DNA of 64,000 nucleotides from positions 62,001 through 126,000 of the forward strand of contig QEUM01000004.1 in assembly GCA_003577165.1 (NCBI GenBank). The letters run 5' to 3'. Of the stretch, positions 51,035-60,086 are shown one piece after another. This DNA comes from Armatimonadota bacterium. GTDB lineage: Bacteria; Armatimonadota; Fimbriimonadia; Fimbriimonadales; ATM1. Position numbers and translations under genes: made by a program. Below the pieces are notes generated by a model. The model searched no databases. It saw only the letters and a list, made by a program, of their open reading frames with translations, and had not been told where the DNA came from. Position 1 is the stretch's first letter; each line of letters opens with the position of its first letter.

Positions 51035-52993
51035 ATGCGCTGGGCGTTCGCCGTTGGGGCTCTGTTCTTCGCACTCTCGGCGTCCGGGCAGGGCGTGCGC
51101 ACGATTGCGGGATTCAGGGCTGAATCCCGGCCTAACATCGACGGGAACCTCGACGATCCTCTCTGGTCTGCGGCCCCCAAAGCCGTGGACTTCGTGGATG
51201 TGTTCTCGGGAAAGCCCGCGGAGGACGCGACGGAGGCGTGGATCGCCTTCGACGACGAGGCCGTCTTCGTCGCCTTCTACGCTCACGATTCAAGGCCCGA
51301 CGCTCTCATCGGCCGCGAAATCCGGCCAGGCACAGACCTCGAAGGCGAGGACTTCGTCGTCGTTCGGCTGGACCCCTTCAAGACGCTTCAGAACGATTCG
51401 ATCAATCGCTTCCACGTGAGTTGCATCGGGACACAAAACGATGAGATCGCGGGGGGGCGAGCCGCGAAGCGCGAGTGGAGGGGCGATTGGCAAGCGGCAG
51501 CGCGAATCGTCGAGGACGGATACACCGTCGAAATGCGAATTCCCTGGTCGGTGATGACCTGTCCTACGGGCACCGAGCCTCGTGACATGACGGTCAATTT
51601 CGTTAGGCTTCATGCGAGGCTGAAGACGACGACGATTTGGAGCAACACGACTTCCGCTGCGAGAGCGGAACTCAACGGCGTGTGGCAAGACGTCGTTCCC
51701 GGGAAGTCCGGACAAGCGCCGAAGGTTCAGACCCTCGCCTATGTTCTTGCAGAGCAGAACGAGGACTCGACAAAGGGAGACGCTGGAGTGGACTTCCGAT
51801 TTCCAGCGACATCGCAGTTCACGTTGGTCGGCAGCCTCAACCCTGACTTTCAGAACGTCGAACAGCAGGTCGAGACCATCGACTTCTCTCGCTCGGAGCG
51901 GTTCTTAGGCGACGCGCGGCCGTTCTTTGCCGAGGGACAGGCTCTGTTCGACATGACCGAGCGGTTTGCGATCGGCCGTCTGTTCTACAGTCGCAGGATC
52001 GAAGATTTCATGATCGGAGCGAAGTCCTACGGTCGCGTAGGCCAGAACTGGAACGTCGCAACGCTCTTGACACTCGATGAAGGCGACGAAATCAACGGCG
52101 CATTCAACGTCGTTCGCGAATTTGGGCCATCGCAGGGCATGTCCGTGTTCGGAACGCTCCACCATGCCGAAGGGATTCGCAACAACGCAGTCGGCAATGG
52201 CGGGTGGTATCGCCTGGGCAACTGGTCCGCAAGTTACGAGTTCATCGCATTGGATGACGACGACGATGCCTCTCAAGCCTACACATACTCGCTCGACTAT
52301 CAGGTCCCGAAGTTCTTCGTGACGTGGCGATACAGCCGCATTGACGAAGACTTCACTCCCGCACTCGGGCTCATCCCATTCCGAGACAGGAAGGGCTACT
52401 ACGTATTCACCGAGTATGAAGATCGCTTCGAGGGATCGCCGATCGCGAGTTTGCGTGCGGAACTTTATGCGTCGCGATTCGACCACCTCGACGGCAGTCA
52501 GTTCGATGATGGCTTCGACTTCACCGTCGAAGCAGAGCTGCGCAATGACAACGGCTTTCGCGTTACTTACGAGGATCGCGAATTCGAGGGCGAGAGGGAT
52601 CGGGTCACCGGAGTTGCATACGGGTGGGGGGTCAACAACCGCTTCCGGCAACTCATCGTTGGGTACAGCACAGGAACAAGGGCGGGCGAGGATTTCACCT
52701 TCATCGAGACCATGGGCAGCATTCGTGTGCTAAGGAAGCTCGACCTCAGCGTGACCGCACGAATCGTGGACTACCTCGGCACGACGGAACAGTACATCGT
52801 CACCGTGGGCTGGGAGTTCGATGCGAGGCGAGCGATCACCGGAAGAATCGTGCGAACGGGCGACAAGACGAACGGGTACTTGGCGTTCCGGAATTCCGGC
52901 TTCAAGGGCCAGGAACTCTACGTGATCCTCGGAGATCCGAACGAAGACGAGTGGCGTACCCGCCTCGTCGTGAAGTGGGTAATCCCGATTTAG
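51035..52993 (+). CDS. Exported CBM9-like / DUF5916-type protein
   Basis: 652 aa. Signal peptide 1-18 (RWAFAVGALFFALSASG). Residues ~25-215 resemble a family 9 carbohydrate-binding module (IDGNLDDPLWSAAPKAVDFV, TEAWIAFDDEAVFVAFYAHD). The remainder is strand-rich with DFRFPATSQFTLVGSLNPDF and SRRIEDFMIGAKSYGRVGQN, resembling the DUF5916 beta-barrel. It may bind polysaccharide at the outer membrane. It is divergent from the sugar importer, so a joint polysaccharide-use role is plausible. Confidence 0.8.
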   Translation: MRWAFAVGALFFALSASGQGVRTIAGFRAESRPNIDGNLDDPLWSAAPKAVDFVDVFSGKPAEDATEAWIAFDDEAVFVAFYAHDSRPDALIGREIRPGTDLEGEDFVVVRLDPFKTLQNDSINRFHVSCIGTQNDEIAGGRAAKREWRGDWQAAARIVEDGYTVEMRIPWSVMTCPTGTEPRDMTVNFVRLHARLKTTTIWSNTTSAARAELNGVWQDVVPGKSGQAPKVQTLAYVLAEQNEDSTKGDAGVDFRFPATSQFTLVGSLNPDFQNVEQQVETIDFSRSERFLGDARPFFAEGQALFDMTERFAIGRLFYSRRIEDFMIGAKSYGRVGQNWNVATLLTLDEGDEINGAFNVVREFGPSQGMSVFGTLHHAEGIRNNAVGNGGWYRLGNWSASYEFIALDDDDDASQAYTYSLDYQVPKFFVTWRYSRIDEDFTPALGLIPFRDRKGYYVFTEYEDRFEGSPIASLRAELYASRFDHLDGSQFDDGFDFTVEAELRNDNGFRVTYEDREFEGERDRVTGVAYGWGVNNRFRQLIVGYSTGTRAGEDFTFIETMGSIRVLRKLDLSVTARIVDYLGTTEQYIVTVGWEFDARRAITGRIVRTGDKTNGYLAFRNSGFKGQELYVILGDPNEDEWRTRLVVKWVIPI

Positions 52994-55128
52994 AGCGTTC
53001 GCCCGAGAAGTTGATCCACTTCCGTCGGGCTTACAAGCACTTCGCGGGGTCTCGGGCCGTCGCGCGGAGCGACGATGCCGCGTTCCTCCATTAGGTCGAG
53101 CAGCCGTGACGCTCGTTGGAAACCGATGCTAAATCTCCGCTGCAGCATGGACGTGGACGCTTGCCCGCGATCTGCGACCCATCGAACCGCTTCCTCCCAC
53201 ATCGGGTCAGACTCCTCGGACTCCAGCCGTATCTCCTCGCGTTCGATCGCCGCTGCCGCCGGATCGAGGGTGTACTCCGGCTCCGCTTCCTTTCGCCAAT
53301 GCTCGCAAATTGCGGCGATCTCCTGCTCGGAGACATAGCATCCCTGGATGCGGGTCGGCTTGTGCGCGTCGATCGGAAGGAACAGCATGTCTCCCATTCC
53401 GATCAACTGATCCGCGCCAGCAGCATCGAGGATCGTTCTCGAGTCCACCTGACTTGAAACTGCGAAGGCGATTCGGCTCGAGATGTTCGCTTTGATCGTT
53501 CCCGTGATGACGTCCACACTCGGCCGCTGCGTGGCGATAACCAGGTGGATTCCCGTCGCGCGTGCCAGTTGCGCAAGGCGGCAGATCGAAGTCTCTACTT
53601 CGTTCGCTGCCTGGATCATGAGGTCCGCCAACTCGTCGATCACAACGACGATGTAGGGCAACTTGTCCGCAAAGGACGCCTTCGCGTTGAAGGCCTCGAT
53701 GTTGCGACACTTCGCTTCCGCGAACACGTCGTAGCGTCGATCCATCTCCCTCCAGATCATCTTGAGAACGCCAGGCATCTGCTTGATGTCTCTGACGACC
53801 GGGCACATGAGGTGCGGGATCTCATCGAACAGAGTCAGTTCCACCCTCTTCGGATCGAGCAGCACAAGACGCAAGTCCTTCGGCGTGTTCCTGAGCAGGA
53901 GGCTTGTGATGATGGACGCCAGCCCGATGGACTTTCCGCTATTCGTCGCCCCCCCGATAAGAAGGTGAGGCATCTGCGCAAGGTCGGCGTAGACGTTGTT
54001 GCCCGCGACATCCTGGCCGAGACACATGACTGTTCGGCTCTTGTGGTTGAGGAACTCTTCGCTGGCTGCGACTTCGCGCAGACGAATGACCGCACGCTTT
54101 GAGTTCGGAACCTCGATCCCGATCGCAGGCTTGCCAGGAATGGGCGCTTCCACACGCACCTGGATCGCGGCAAGGCTCATCGCGAGGTTGTCCGCAAGGC
54201 TCTTGATTCGCGAGACGCGGATTCCAGGGCCCAGCTGAATTTCATATCTCGTTAGAGTCGGCCCGTGAGCGACTTCGACGACGTTGGCTTCGATGCCGAA
54301 CTCCTCCAACGTTTGCTCGAGCGTGTCGATGTTGGCCTGAATCTCCGACTGCGTTCGCTTCGGCTTCGCGTCGGGTTCGCTGAGCAGGCTCAGAGCGGGC
54401 AGGTTGTAGCCTTCCTTCGGAATAGATCGCGTTGGGTTCGCTGCGAGGCGCGTTTCCTGCGGCGCGGACTCGCTGCGACGGATCGGTTCAGGCCTCGGCT
54501 GTTCGCTCTGGCGAGGCGCCATCTCGACGACTGCGCGAACGGGCTTCGGCTGTTTGTTGGGTTCGCGGAGTTTCGCTTTCAGAATTCGAGTGTCTTTGAG
54601 TCGAGCCGCTCGATCCTTGAGAGCCTCGACGAACACCTGCATCGGCACGTTCAGGCAGAGGATGACTCCGACCATGGCGATTGCGCCGAGGCCGACCCAC
54701 TTCGCGTCTCCGAGCAGGCCCTGGAAACTCCATCCAACTAATGCGCCGAAATATCCGCCGCTCGACGACGCCACTGTCGGATCGAAGTAATCCCCTTCGA
54801 AAGCTCGCGCGATGAATCCGAGGAAGGCGAGGTAGAGGAGGACGCTTCCCCACACCAAAGACGACGCGCGAAAACTTCTGTGGCCGAGGATGAGCGCGAC
54901 GCCGAACGAGGCTAACACGAAGGGAAACGCCCATGCGCCTCCACCGAACAGACCGCGCAACGCCCCGCCGGCAGCAGCGCCGAGGATTCCTGTGTCGAAG
55001 AATGCGAGGCTAAGACCCGTGACGAGCCCGAGCGTAATGAGCAGCACGCCGACGATGTCGAACGTACGATGCTCTCCCTCTGGTCGCACCTTCCGTGCGA
55101 CACGGCTCTGCCTCATGCTTGTCCCCAT
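52990..55128 (-). CDS. ftsK: DNA translocase FtsK/SpoIIIE
   Basis: 712 aa. Four transmembrane helices in the first ~165 residues, a Pro/Arg/Glu linker (~185-260), the alpha/beta motor with Walker A GGATNSGKS (392-400), RecA-fold Walker B (VVVIDELADLM), and a C-terminal gamma winged helix (about 645-710) that reads KOPS/SRS-type sites. It pumps chromosomal DNA through the septum. An in-frame ATG five codons in is an alternative start. Overlaps the CBM9-like gene convergently by 4 bp. Confidence 0.96.
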   Translation of the reverse strand: MGTSMRQSRVARKVRPEGEHRTFDIVGVLLITLGLVTGLSLAFFDTGILGAAAGGALRGLFGGGAWAFPFVLASFGVALILGHRSFRASSLVWGSVLLYLAFLGFIARAFEGDYFDPTVASSSGGYFGALVGWSFQGLLGDAKWVGLGAIAMVGVILCLNVPMQVFVEALKDRAARLKDTRILKAKLREPNKQPKPVRAVVEMAPRQSEQPRPEPIRRSESAPQETRLAANPTRSIPKEGYNLPALSLLSEPDAKPKRTQSEIQANIDTLEQTLEEFGIEANVVEVAHGPTLTRYEIQLGPGIRVSRIKSLADNLAMSLAAIQVRVEAPIPGKPAIGIEVPNSKRAVIRLREVAASEEFLNHKSRTVMCLGQDVAGNNVYADLAQMPHLLIGGATNSGKSIGLASIITSLLLRNTPKDLRLVLLDPKRVELTLFDEIPHLMCPVVRDIKQMPGVLKMIWREMDRRYDVFAEAKCRNIEAFNAKASFADKLPYIVVVIDELADLMIQAANEVETSICRLAQLARATGIHLVIATQRPSVDVITGTIKANISSRIAFAVSSQVDSRTILDAAGADQLIGMGDMLFLPIDAHKPTRIQGCYVSEQEIAAICEHWRKEAEPEYTLDPAAAAIEREEIRLESEESDPMWEEAVRWVADRGQASTSMLQRRFSIGFQRASRLLDLMEERGIVAPRDGPRPREVLVSPTEVDQLLGRTL

Positions 55129-55176
55129 GCCATCCTCCCTGACGGCTAACCGGGTCCGGCTCGATTCAGAAGTCGG

Positions 55177-55548
55177 TTATCCCGATGACGATTTCTTGTT
55201 AGTTCCGAGCTCTTCGTCGGGAAGAGGAGTCTCTGCTCCCTCAAACCAACGGCCCGACGGCAGCGTGTCCTGATCGGGGTTCGGTGGACGGAACTTCTCG
55301 CTGGGCGGAATCATCCCGCCACTGCCTTCCTGCTCCGTGAGGATCGTGTTGCCGAGTTCGGATCTCAATTCATCCACCGTCGGGACCAAGCGCTCCTTCT
55401 CCTTCCCGGAGAGTTTCTCGAGCGCTTCTTTATGCTCATCTTGAACGGGCGGCGCCGCTGGCGCGTTCGCGCCCGCTTGGATAAACACCATCGCCCCGAT
55501 GAGCGCCACTAAGATGCTGCCGATCACGAACGGATTCGATCGTCTCAA
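55177..55548 (-). CDS. Small membrane protein of unknown function
   Basis: 123 aa from the TTG at 55548, preceded by GGAGAA at a good distance; the open frame extends further upstream but lacks a ribosome site. One N-terminal transmembrane helix (PFVIGSILVALIGAMVFIQA) is followed by a Lys/Glu helix and a Pro/Glu/Ser-rich tail. No known domain. It is 48 bp upstream of ftsK and may be co-transcribed; an envelope or division-associated role is conceivable. Confidence 0.5.
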   Translation of the reverse strand: MRRSNPFVIGSILVALIGAMVFIQAGANAPAAPPVQDEHKEALEKLSGKEKERLVPTVDELRSELGNTILTEQEGSGGMIPPSEKFRPPNPDQDTLPSGRWFEGAETPLPDEELGTNKKSSSG

Positions 55549-55625
55549 TTCAACTTCTCCTGCCGGAAATCGGCGTCCTGCGTTCAGTATACGGTACCGA
55601 AGCACGTTTGAGGCCAAAATCCCCC

Positions 55626-56708
55626 ATGCCTGGGCCGCTTTGCGCTCTCGACGCCTCCCTCGTGGGGACGGAGAACACAGGCGACTCAGCGTACTGGGCC
55701 GGCCTCATCGGCGCGCTCGGAAGGGTCGCACCGAACGACGAGTTCCTACTACTGTCAAACGCCCAGCCGCCCTCGTGGGTTTCCGATCTGCCGGCCAACT
55801 TGCGGTGGATCGTGCTCCCCCCGAGGCCGGGGAGGTGGCTGCGCGCCGTTACGATGCCGCTCGCGGCGAAGCGGCTCGGGGCCAGAACGTTCCACACCCA
55901 GTACACGCTGAGCCCACTGGCGCGGAACGGCGTCACGACCATCCACGACGTCAGCTTCTTCGTCGGGCCGGAGTGGTTCCGGTGGAAGGATCGGCTGCTC
56001 CTCCGGTCGCTGGTTCCCGGCTCGGCGAGGCGGGCCAGGAAGGTCATCACCGTCAGCGAGGCGAGCAAGGCCGACATCGTCCGGCATTTGCGAGTGCCCG
56101 CTCAGAAGGTGGCGGTGACCTACAACGCCCCCGATCCGAGGTTCCAGCCGGTTGGCGAGGCGGACCAGGAGGCGACGCTCGAACGGCTCGGCATCCGGAG
56201 GCCGTTCCTCCTGACGATCGGCACGCGATGGCCGAGAAAGAACCTGCGCCTGGCGATCGCGGCCGCGGGGATGCTGCCGGAGTCGCTTCCGCATCGGCTG
56301 GTGGTGGTTGGGAAGCAGGGTTGGGGCGAAGAGGGGAGCAATCCGCGGGTGGTCGCGACCGGCTACGTCCCCAACGATGTCCTCCCAGCGCTCTACTCGG
56401 CTGCGGATCTGTACCTGTGCCCGAGCCACTACGAGGGATTCGGGATCCCGATCGTCGAAGCGTTTGCGTGCGGGACGCCCGTGATCACGTCGCCTGGAGG
56501 CGCGCTGCGCGAGGTCGCGGGCGGCGCGGCTGAGGTGATGGACGACTGGACCGCTGAGGCGTGGTCGTCGAAGATCGTTGAGCTGCTGTCCGATTCGAGT
56601 AAATTGCACGCGATGCGCGAACGGGGACTTGCGCGCGCTCGGGACTTCTCATGGGAAAAGACGGCTGCACTCACGGTGGACGTGTATCGCGAGGCTGCGG
56701 GTGATTGA
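55626..56708 (+). CDS. Glycosyltransferase family 4 protein (mannosyltransferase-like)
   Basis: 360 aa from the ATG at 55626 (a TTG at 55608 is alternative). GT-B fold: DASLVGTENTGDSAYWAGLI, TTIHDVSFFVGPEWFRWKD, VSEASKADIVRHLRVPAQKV, LTIGTRWPRKNLRLAIAAAG and the E-x7-E motif YEGFGIPIVEAFACGTPVI. WbaZ/PimB-like mannosyl- or rhamnosyltransferases share these phrases. It begins a + strand run ending at 58416. Confidence 0.9.
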   Translation: MPGPLCALDASLVGTENTGDSAYWAGLIGALGRVAPNDEFLLLSNAQPPSWVSDLPANLRWIVLPPRPGRWLRAVTMPLAAKRLGARTFHTQYTLSPLARNGVTTIHDVSFFVGPEWFRWKDRLLLRSLVPGSARRARKVITVSEASKADIVRHLRVPAQKVAVTYNAPDPRFQPVGEADQEATLERLGIRRPFLLTIGTRWPRKNLRLAIAAAGMLPESLPHRLVVVGKQGWGEEGSNPRVVATGYVPNDVLPALYSAADLYLCPSHYEGFGIPIVEAFACGTPVITSPGGALREVAGGAAEVMDDWTAEAWSSKIVELLSDSSKLHAMRERGLARARDFSWEKTAALTVDVYREAAGD

Positions 56709-56901
56709 TCCAAAGTTGCTCGAACTCCTTGCGTGTCCGAGGTGTGAGTCGAGGCCGCCGGTGGAACTGAACGGCGACCTTCTCGTCTGCACCGAGTGCC
56801 AGTACGCGTATCGCATCGAGGACGGCATTCCGGACATGCTTCCCGAGAGCGCGATTCCGCCGGACGAGTGGAAGCGGGAGGCGAATTCCAGTCATGCCTG
56901 A
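56701..56901 (+). CDS. Trm112-family zinc-binding protein
   Basis: 66 aa from the GTG at 56701, overlapping the previous stop by 8 bp. Two CxxC pairs (ACPRCESRPP and VCTECQYAYRIEDGIPDML) form the Trm112 zinc site. Trm112 proteins activate methyltransferases in eukaryotes; bacterial single-domain versions (YcaR-like) often sit near envelope genes. The tail is charged. It overlaps aroQ by 8 bp. Confidence 0.88.
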   Translation: MIDPKLLELLACPRCESRPPVELNGDLLVCTECQYAYRIEDGIPDMLPESAIPPDEWKREANSSHA

Positions 56902-57346
56902 AACCAAAACGTGCCTCGTGCTTCACGGGCCGAACCTGAACCTTCTCGGATTTCGCGAGACGGACGTGTACGGCAAACGGCCTCTCGTCGACATTGACGC
57001 GGACATTCAAAAGTGCGCGAAGGACCTGGGCATCGAGGTTCGCATTCTGCAGAGCAACAGCGAGGCGCAGTTGATCGATGCGATCCATGAGCACAGGATC
57101 TGGGCGAGTGGCATCATCATCAATCCTGGCGGTTTGTCGCACTATTCGATTTCGCTTCGCGATGCGCTGGCGGCGGTTCGGCTGCCCGTCGTCGAAGTTC
57201 ACGTTTCGAACATCTACTCTCGTGAGGAGTTTCGTCGCGAGTCCGTCATTTCGCCTGTCTGCGTGGGCGTGATTAGCGGATTCGGCGGATTCGGTTACGA
57301 GATGGCTCTCCATGCACTGAACGACTTATGGGAACGACTGATCTAA
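56894..57346 (+). CDS. aroQ: Type II 3-dehydroquinate dehydratase
   Basis: 150 aa. GPNLNLLGFRETDVYGKR is the active-site loop (with the Tyr), then NPGGLSHYSISLRDAL carrying the catalytic His, EVHVSNIYSREEFRRESV and VISGFGGFGYEMALHAL. Forms a dodecamer that dehydrates 3-dehydroquinate in the shikimate pathway. Usual size. It overlaps the peptidase gene by 19 bp. Confidence 0.96.
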   Translation: MPETKTCLVLHGPNLNLLGFRETDVYGKRPLVDIDADIQKCAKDLGIEVRILQSNSEAQLIDAIHEHRIWASGIIINPGGLSHYSISLRDALAAVRLPVVEVHVSNIYSREEFRRESVISPVCVGVISGFGGFGYEMALHALNDLWERLI

Positions 57347-58416
57347 TCGCAACTTCGCTTGCGCGTGCGCGCGAGCGTTTGGCCGGCATGTCTGTCGACG
57401 CCGCGCTCGTCACGAACATCGAAAACGTCCGGTGGATGTCCGGATTCAGCGGGTCAAGCGCGGCCATCGTCTTGTCGCCATCGGAAGCGGTGTTCATCAC
57501 GGACTCGCGATACGACGAGCAGGCTCACGAGCAGGTGAAGGGCTTCGAAATCCATGTTTTCGCCAGTCCGACTCGGCAGGCACAGGCGATCGGCGCGGTC
57601 ATCCATCGGCTGGGACTGACCTCGGTTTCGTTCGAGGCGGAGCACGTGACTTTCGCCACGATGAACTCGTGGGCCAACGACATCCCGGGCATCGAGTTCA
57701 CTCCCGTCGAGAAGATGATCTCTCCGCTTCGGATGGTGAAGTCGGCTGAAGAGATCGAAAAGATCCGGCGCGCATGCGGAATCGGAGACGCGTGCTTCGA
57801 GCACGTGCTTCGGATGCTCAGGCCGGGCGTCACCGAGTACGACGTCGCGCTCGACATCGAGTTCTTCATTCGAAGGCAGGGCGCGAAGATCGCGTTCGAC
57901 GTCATCGCGGTGAGCGGCGAGCGAAGCGCGAGACCTCATGGAACGCCGAGTGAAAGAAAACTCGAGGTCGGCGATTTCGTCACGCTGGATTTCGGCGCAT
58001 GCGTGGACGGATGGAACAGCGATTTGACGCGCACTGTGGTCATCGGCGAGGCGACGGATCGGCATCGCGAGGTATTCGACGCGGTTCTGCGCGCCGAGGA
58101 GTCGTGCATCGCGGCGATGAAGCCGGGTGTGGCGGCAAAGGACGTGGACGCGCTCGCACGACGGATTCTCGCGGAGAGGGACTTCGACAAGTATTTCGGC
58201 CACGGGCTCGGACACGGGCTCGGCAGCGCGGTTCACGACGTAGCGAGCATGAACCCGAACTCGACGGACGTCCTGGAGCCGGGGCAGGTGTGGACCGTGG
58301 AGCCGGGCGTGTATATCCCGGGATTCGGCGGCTGCCGGATCGAGGACGACGTCGTGGTCACGAGTGACGGCGTCGAGGTTCTGACTCACGCGAGTAAGCC
58401 GTTCGTCGTTCCTTAG
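57328..58416 (+). CDS. pepQ: M24 family metallopeptidase (Xaa-Pro aminopeptidase-like)
   Basis: 362 aa. Creatinase-like N-domain (1-130) and a pita-bread C-domain with all five metal ligands: two Asp in [17 protein letters not shown], His in [14 protein letters not shown], Glu in [11 protein letters not shown] and Glu in CRIEDDV. Cleaves Xaa-Pro dipeptides or N-terminal residues with two Mn/Co ions. Adjacency to aroQ (and efp in many genomes) is a common bacterial arrangement; efp is not seen here. Confidence 0.94.
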   Translation: MGTTDLIATSLARARERLAGMSVDAALVTNIENVRWMSGFSGSSAAIVLSPSEAVFITDSRYDEQAHEQVKGFEIHVFASPTRQAQAIGAVIHRLGLTSVSFEAEHVTFATMNSWANDIPGIEFTPVEKMISPLRMVKSAEEIEKIRRACGIGDACFEHVLRMLRPGVTEYDVALDIEFFIRRQGAKIAFDVIAVSGERSARPHGTPSERKLEVGDFVTLDFGACVDGWNSDLTRTVVIGEATDRHREVFDAVLRAEESCIAAMKPGVAAKDVDALARRILAERDFDKYFGHGLGHGLGSAVHDVASMNPNSTDVLEPGQVWTVEPGVYIPGFGGCRIEDDVVVTSDGVEVLTHASKPFVVP

Positions 58417-58422
58417 GGCCGA

Positions 58423-58472
58423 GTTGCACGGGTGCACGGTGCACGCTCCGCGCGTAGGAAAGCGTGCAGGTT
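58423..58472. repeat. Stem-loop repeat copy 1
   Basis: About 50 bp starting GTTGCACGGGTGCAC. It contains a perfect 8-bp stem, TGCACGCT (58440-58447) and AGCGTGCA (58461-58468). A second copy lies 126 bp downstream with two differences, both inside the loop. Confidence 0.8.
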
Positions 58473-58548
58473 CTGGGTGACTCGAACGCAGGATGCCCCA
58501 GGGACGAAAGGGACTAAGCGACCTAAGGGGCTTCCGGAATCGAAGGGG

Positions 58549-58598
58549 GTTGCACGGGTGCACGGTGCACGCTCCGCGTGTGGGAAAGCGTGCAGGTT
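58549..58598. repeat. Stem-loop repeat copy 2
   Basis: Same ~50-bp unit as 58423-58472 with the stem arms intact at 58566-58573 and 58587-58594; two loop bases differ (C to T, A to G). Preservation of the arms and variation in the loop suggest selection on, or recent spread of, a REP-like element. Confidence 0.8.
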
Positions 58599-58763
58599 TT
58601 GTGCGTGCAGCCGGCCATCAGGTCGTTGAGTCTTTTGGGCGGCACTACGCTTTCGGGGAGGCAGGATTTGGTGCACACCCTTAAGGACAGGGAGGCGGGG
58701 GAAGTCAACCTGGTTCACGGTGGAGCGGTCGAGGGGATGAATGTGGCGTGCAGGTTCAGCAGG

Positions 58764-58797
58764 CTCTGCACGGGCGCGGTTCGGTTGACTGTGGCAC
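58764..58797. repeat. 34-bp direct repeat, copy A
   Basis: Begins CTCTGCACGGGCGCGG and ends GTGGCAC. Thirty of 34 bases match copy B at 58842-58875, 78 bp downstream. A weaker related sequence is seen near 61054-61081. Confidence 0.65.
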
Positions 58798-58841
58798 CCG
58801 ATTTCGGGGATAAATTGGAGGCCGCGGCTATTGTAGGAACT

Positions 58842-58875
58842 CTCTGCACGGCCGCGCTTCGCTTGACCGTGGCAC
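58842..58875. repeat. 34-bp direct repeat, copy B
   Basis: Begins CTCTGCACGGCCGCGC and ends GTGGCAC; four substitutions relative to copy A at 58764-58797. No gene spans the two copies. Confidence 0.65.
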
Positions 58876-59193
58876 ACGCTGCCGGCCCTGACACCCAACG
58901 ACAGCATTTGCCACCCGCTGCAGGGCATGCCACGATGGCAACGGGACAATCCATCGAGAATATACTTTGACGATGAGGTCAGGCGAGAAGTCATGGAGTC
59001 CTATGTGCGCGCCCAGGGGCACGATCTTGGCCGTCGCTCCTCTCCGATCGTCGCAGCGACAGAGCGACATCACGAATTCACGCCCCGAAGCCCCAGATTC
59101 CCTCATCCAGAGTTCAGGCACAGACAGTCGCGGGACCTGACTCGGGATTCAGCGATTTCTCGACCCTTGTACTATTAGCCGAGGAACCACAGG

Positions 59194-59748
59194 ATGCGAA
59201 CAAAGGGGCGGACGAGTGCATTTCGCATAGGGATGTTTGTGGGTGCAGCATTGCACGCCGCCATCGCGGTGCCCCTGTTCTTGTCCGTCATGCGTCAGCA
59301 TGCTACGGAGTTCAGTTCGACTGTCCGCCTGGGACCATTTAGGATGGCAGTGGCGAGGGGTTGGGTGGCAACTGCTTTCGGTAACGAGATCCGCCTGCAA
59401 CGGACGAGCGGCCAGCGGGGCTCCCTGCGCATATGGATCAAAGGTGATGCGACGCTTCGATCACCATCCTTCGAATCACTGTATAGAGCCAATCGAGACC
59501 TTTACGAACTTCCATTTGAGCAATTGCTGCGGGTGCGGACTGAGTACGGGTTGCTTTTGACGGAGTGGCTAATTGCCCAAGACGGAGGCAAGCACGTTGC
59601 AAAGATGAGTGGGTGTTATCTGCTTAACGGGACGACTCTGGTGCTCTCTGGATACCACGATCTGGCGCAGGCACCGAGCGAACTCCGATCAGGGCTCGAC
59701 CTCGGACACATGATCCGAACTATCACACCAATACCACATGAGGCATGA
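59194..59748 (+). CDS. Small membrane-anchored protein of unknown function (paralogue 1)
   Basis: 184 aa. GAGGAACCACAGG lies just before the ATG, giving a usable ribosome site. One transmembrane helix (~12-33, IGMFVGAALHAAIAVPLFLSV) is followed by a strand-rich domain containing RTEYGLLLTEWLIAQ and LLNGTTLVLSGYHDL. It resembles the 60083-60658 protein in layout and in the RT(E/D)YG motif, so the two are likely diverged paralogues. No family recognised; the context is an accessory, toxin-related region. Confidence 0.6.
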   Translation: MRTKGRTSAFRIGMFVGAALHAAIAVPLFLSVMRQHATEFSSTVRLGPFRMAVARGWVATAFGNEIRLQRTSGQRGSLRIWIKGDATLRSPSFESLYRANRDLYELPFEQLLRVRTEYGLLLTEWLIAQDGGKHVAKMSGCYLLNGTTLVLSGYHDLAQAPSELRSGLDLGHMIRTITPIPHEA

Positions 59749-59751
59749 ACC

Positions 59752-59820
59752 ATGCTGCGAAGCGAACACATGAGCCTTGATGCAGATGAAGCAGTTGTGA
59801 CCTTTGACAGAGACGAATGA
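59752..59820 (+). CDS. Possible 22-residue small ORF
   Basis: ATG at 59752 to TGA at 59820, encoding an acidic peptide (MLRSEHMSLDADEAVVTF and four more residues). It starts 3 bp after the previous stop and its TGA overlaps the next ATG at 59817 as ATGA. The spacing fits a coupled or leader peptide, but there is no ribosome site of note and this could be chance. Confidence 0.25.
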   Translation: MLRSEHMSLDADEAVVTFDRDE

Positions 59821-60086
59821 AGAAGATTGAAGTGCTTAGAGCTTTCACGCTGATGGTGGTGACTGTCACTATCATCTGCTTGACGATTGCTGCAATCCCG
59901 CGGATTGGGCGAATTGTCGCGCCACCACACTGGAGCAACTGGAATGCCGATCGCATCACGCCAGAACGTGTAGGAGGCCATGTTGAGCCGATCGAAGCGC
60001 TACCAATTAGAACATCTGAGACTTCAGGCGAGCGCAGTCTTGCCTCTCGAATGGCTGGCCCCCTGAGTCAGGAGTCCGAGGCTTGA
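59817..60086 (+). CDS. Small single-helix membrane protein
   Basis: 89 aa. One transmembrane helix (FTLMVVTVTIICLTIAAI, ~10-27) followed by a polar tail. Its stop overlaps a TTG start of the next gene as TTGA. It shares the short-tail, one-helix form of its neighbours but lacks their strand-rich domain, so it may be a truncated relative or an independent small protein. Confidence 0.45.
   Translation: MKKIEVLRAFTLMVVTVTIICLTIAAIPRIGRIVAPPHWSNWNADRITPERVGGHVEPIEALPIRTSETSGERSLASRMAGPLSQESEA

Larger units (their letters stand above)
58417..59193. other. Repeat-rich non-coding stretch
   Basis: 777 bp with no convincing gene. It contains two ~50-bp stem-loop repeats (58423 and 58549), a smaller hairpin with GTGCAG and CTGCAC arms at about 58748-58770, and two 34-bp direct repeats (58764 and 58842). 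Open frames on both strands in this stretch are low complexity and echo the repeats. An AATATACTTTG motif near 58962 could be a promoter for the genes that follow. It marks the border between the conserved operons and the accessory region. Confidence 0.6.

Noticed and set aside
58413-58994. 193-residue minus-strand open frame over the pepQ-downstream repeats
   Set aside because: Its repeated phrases (NLHAF, ERAPCTRAT) are simply the stem-loop repeats read in one frame; composition is Arg/Pro/Ser-rich with no domain.
58927-59178. 83-residue + open frame before 59194
   Set aside because: Arg/His/Ser-rich without domain or ribosome site; the AATATACTTTG motif inside it fits an intergenic promoter better.
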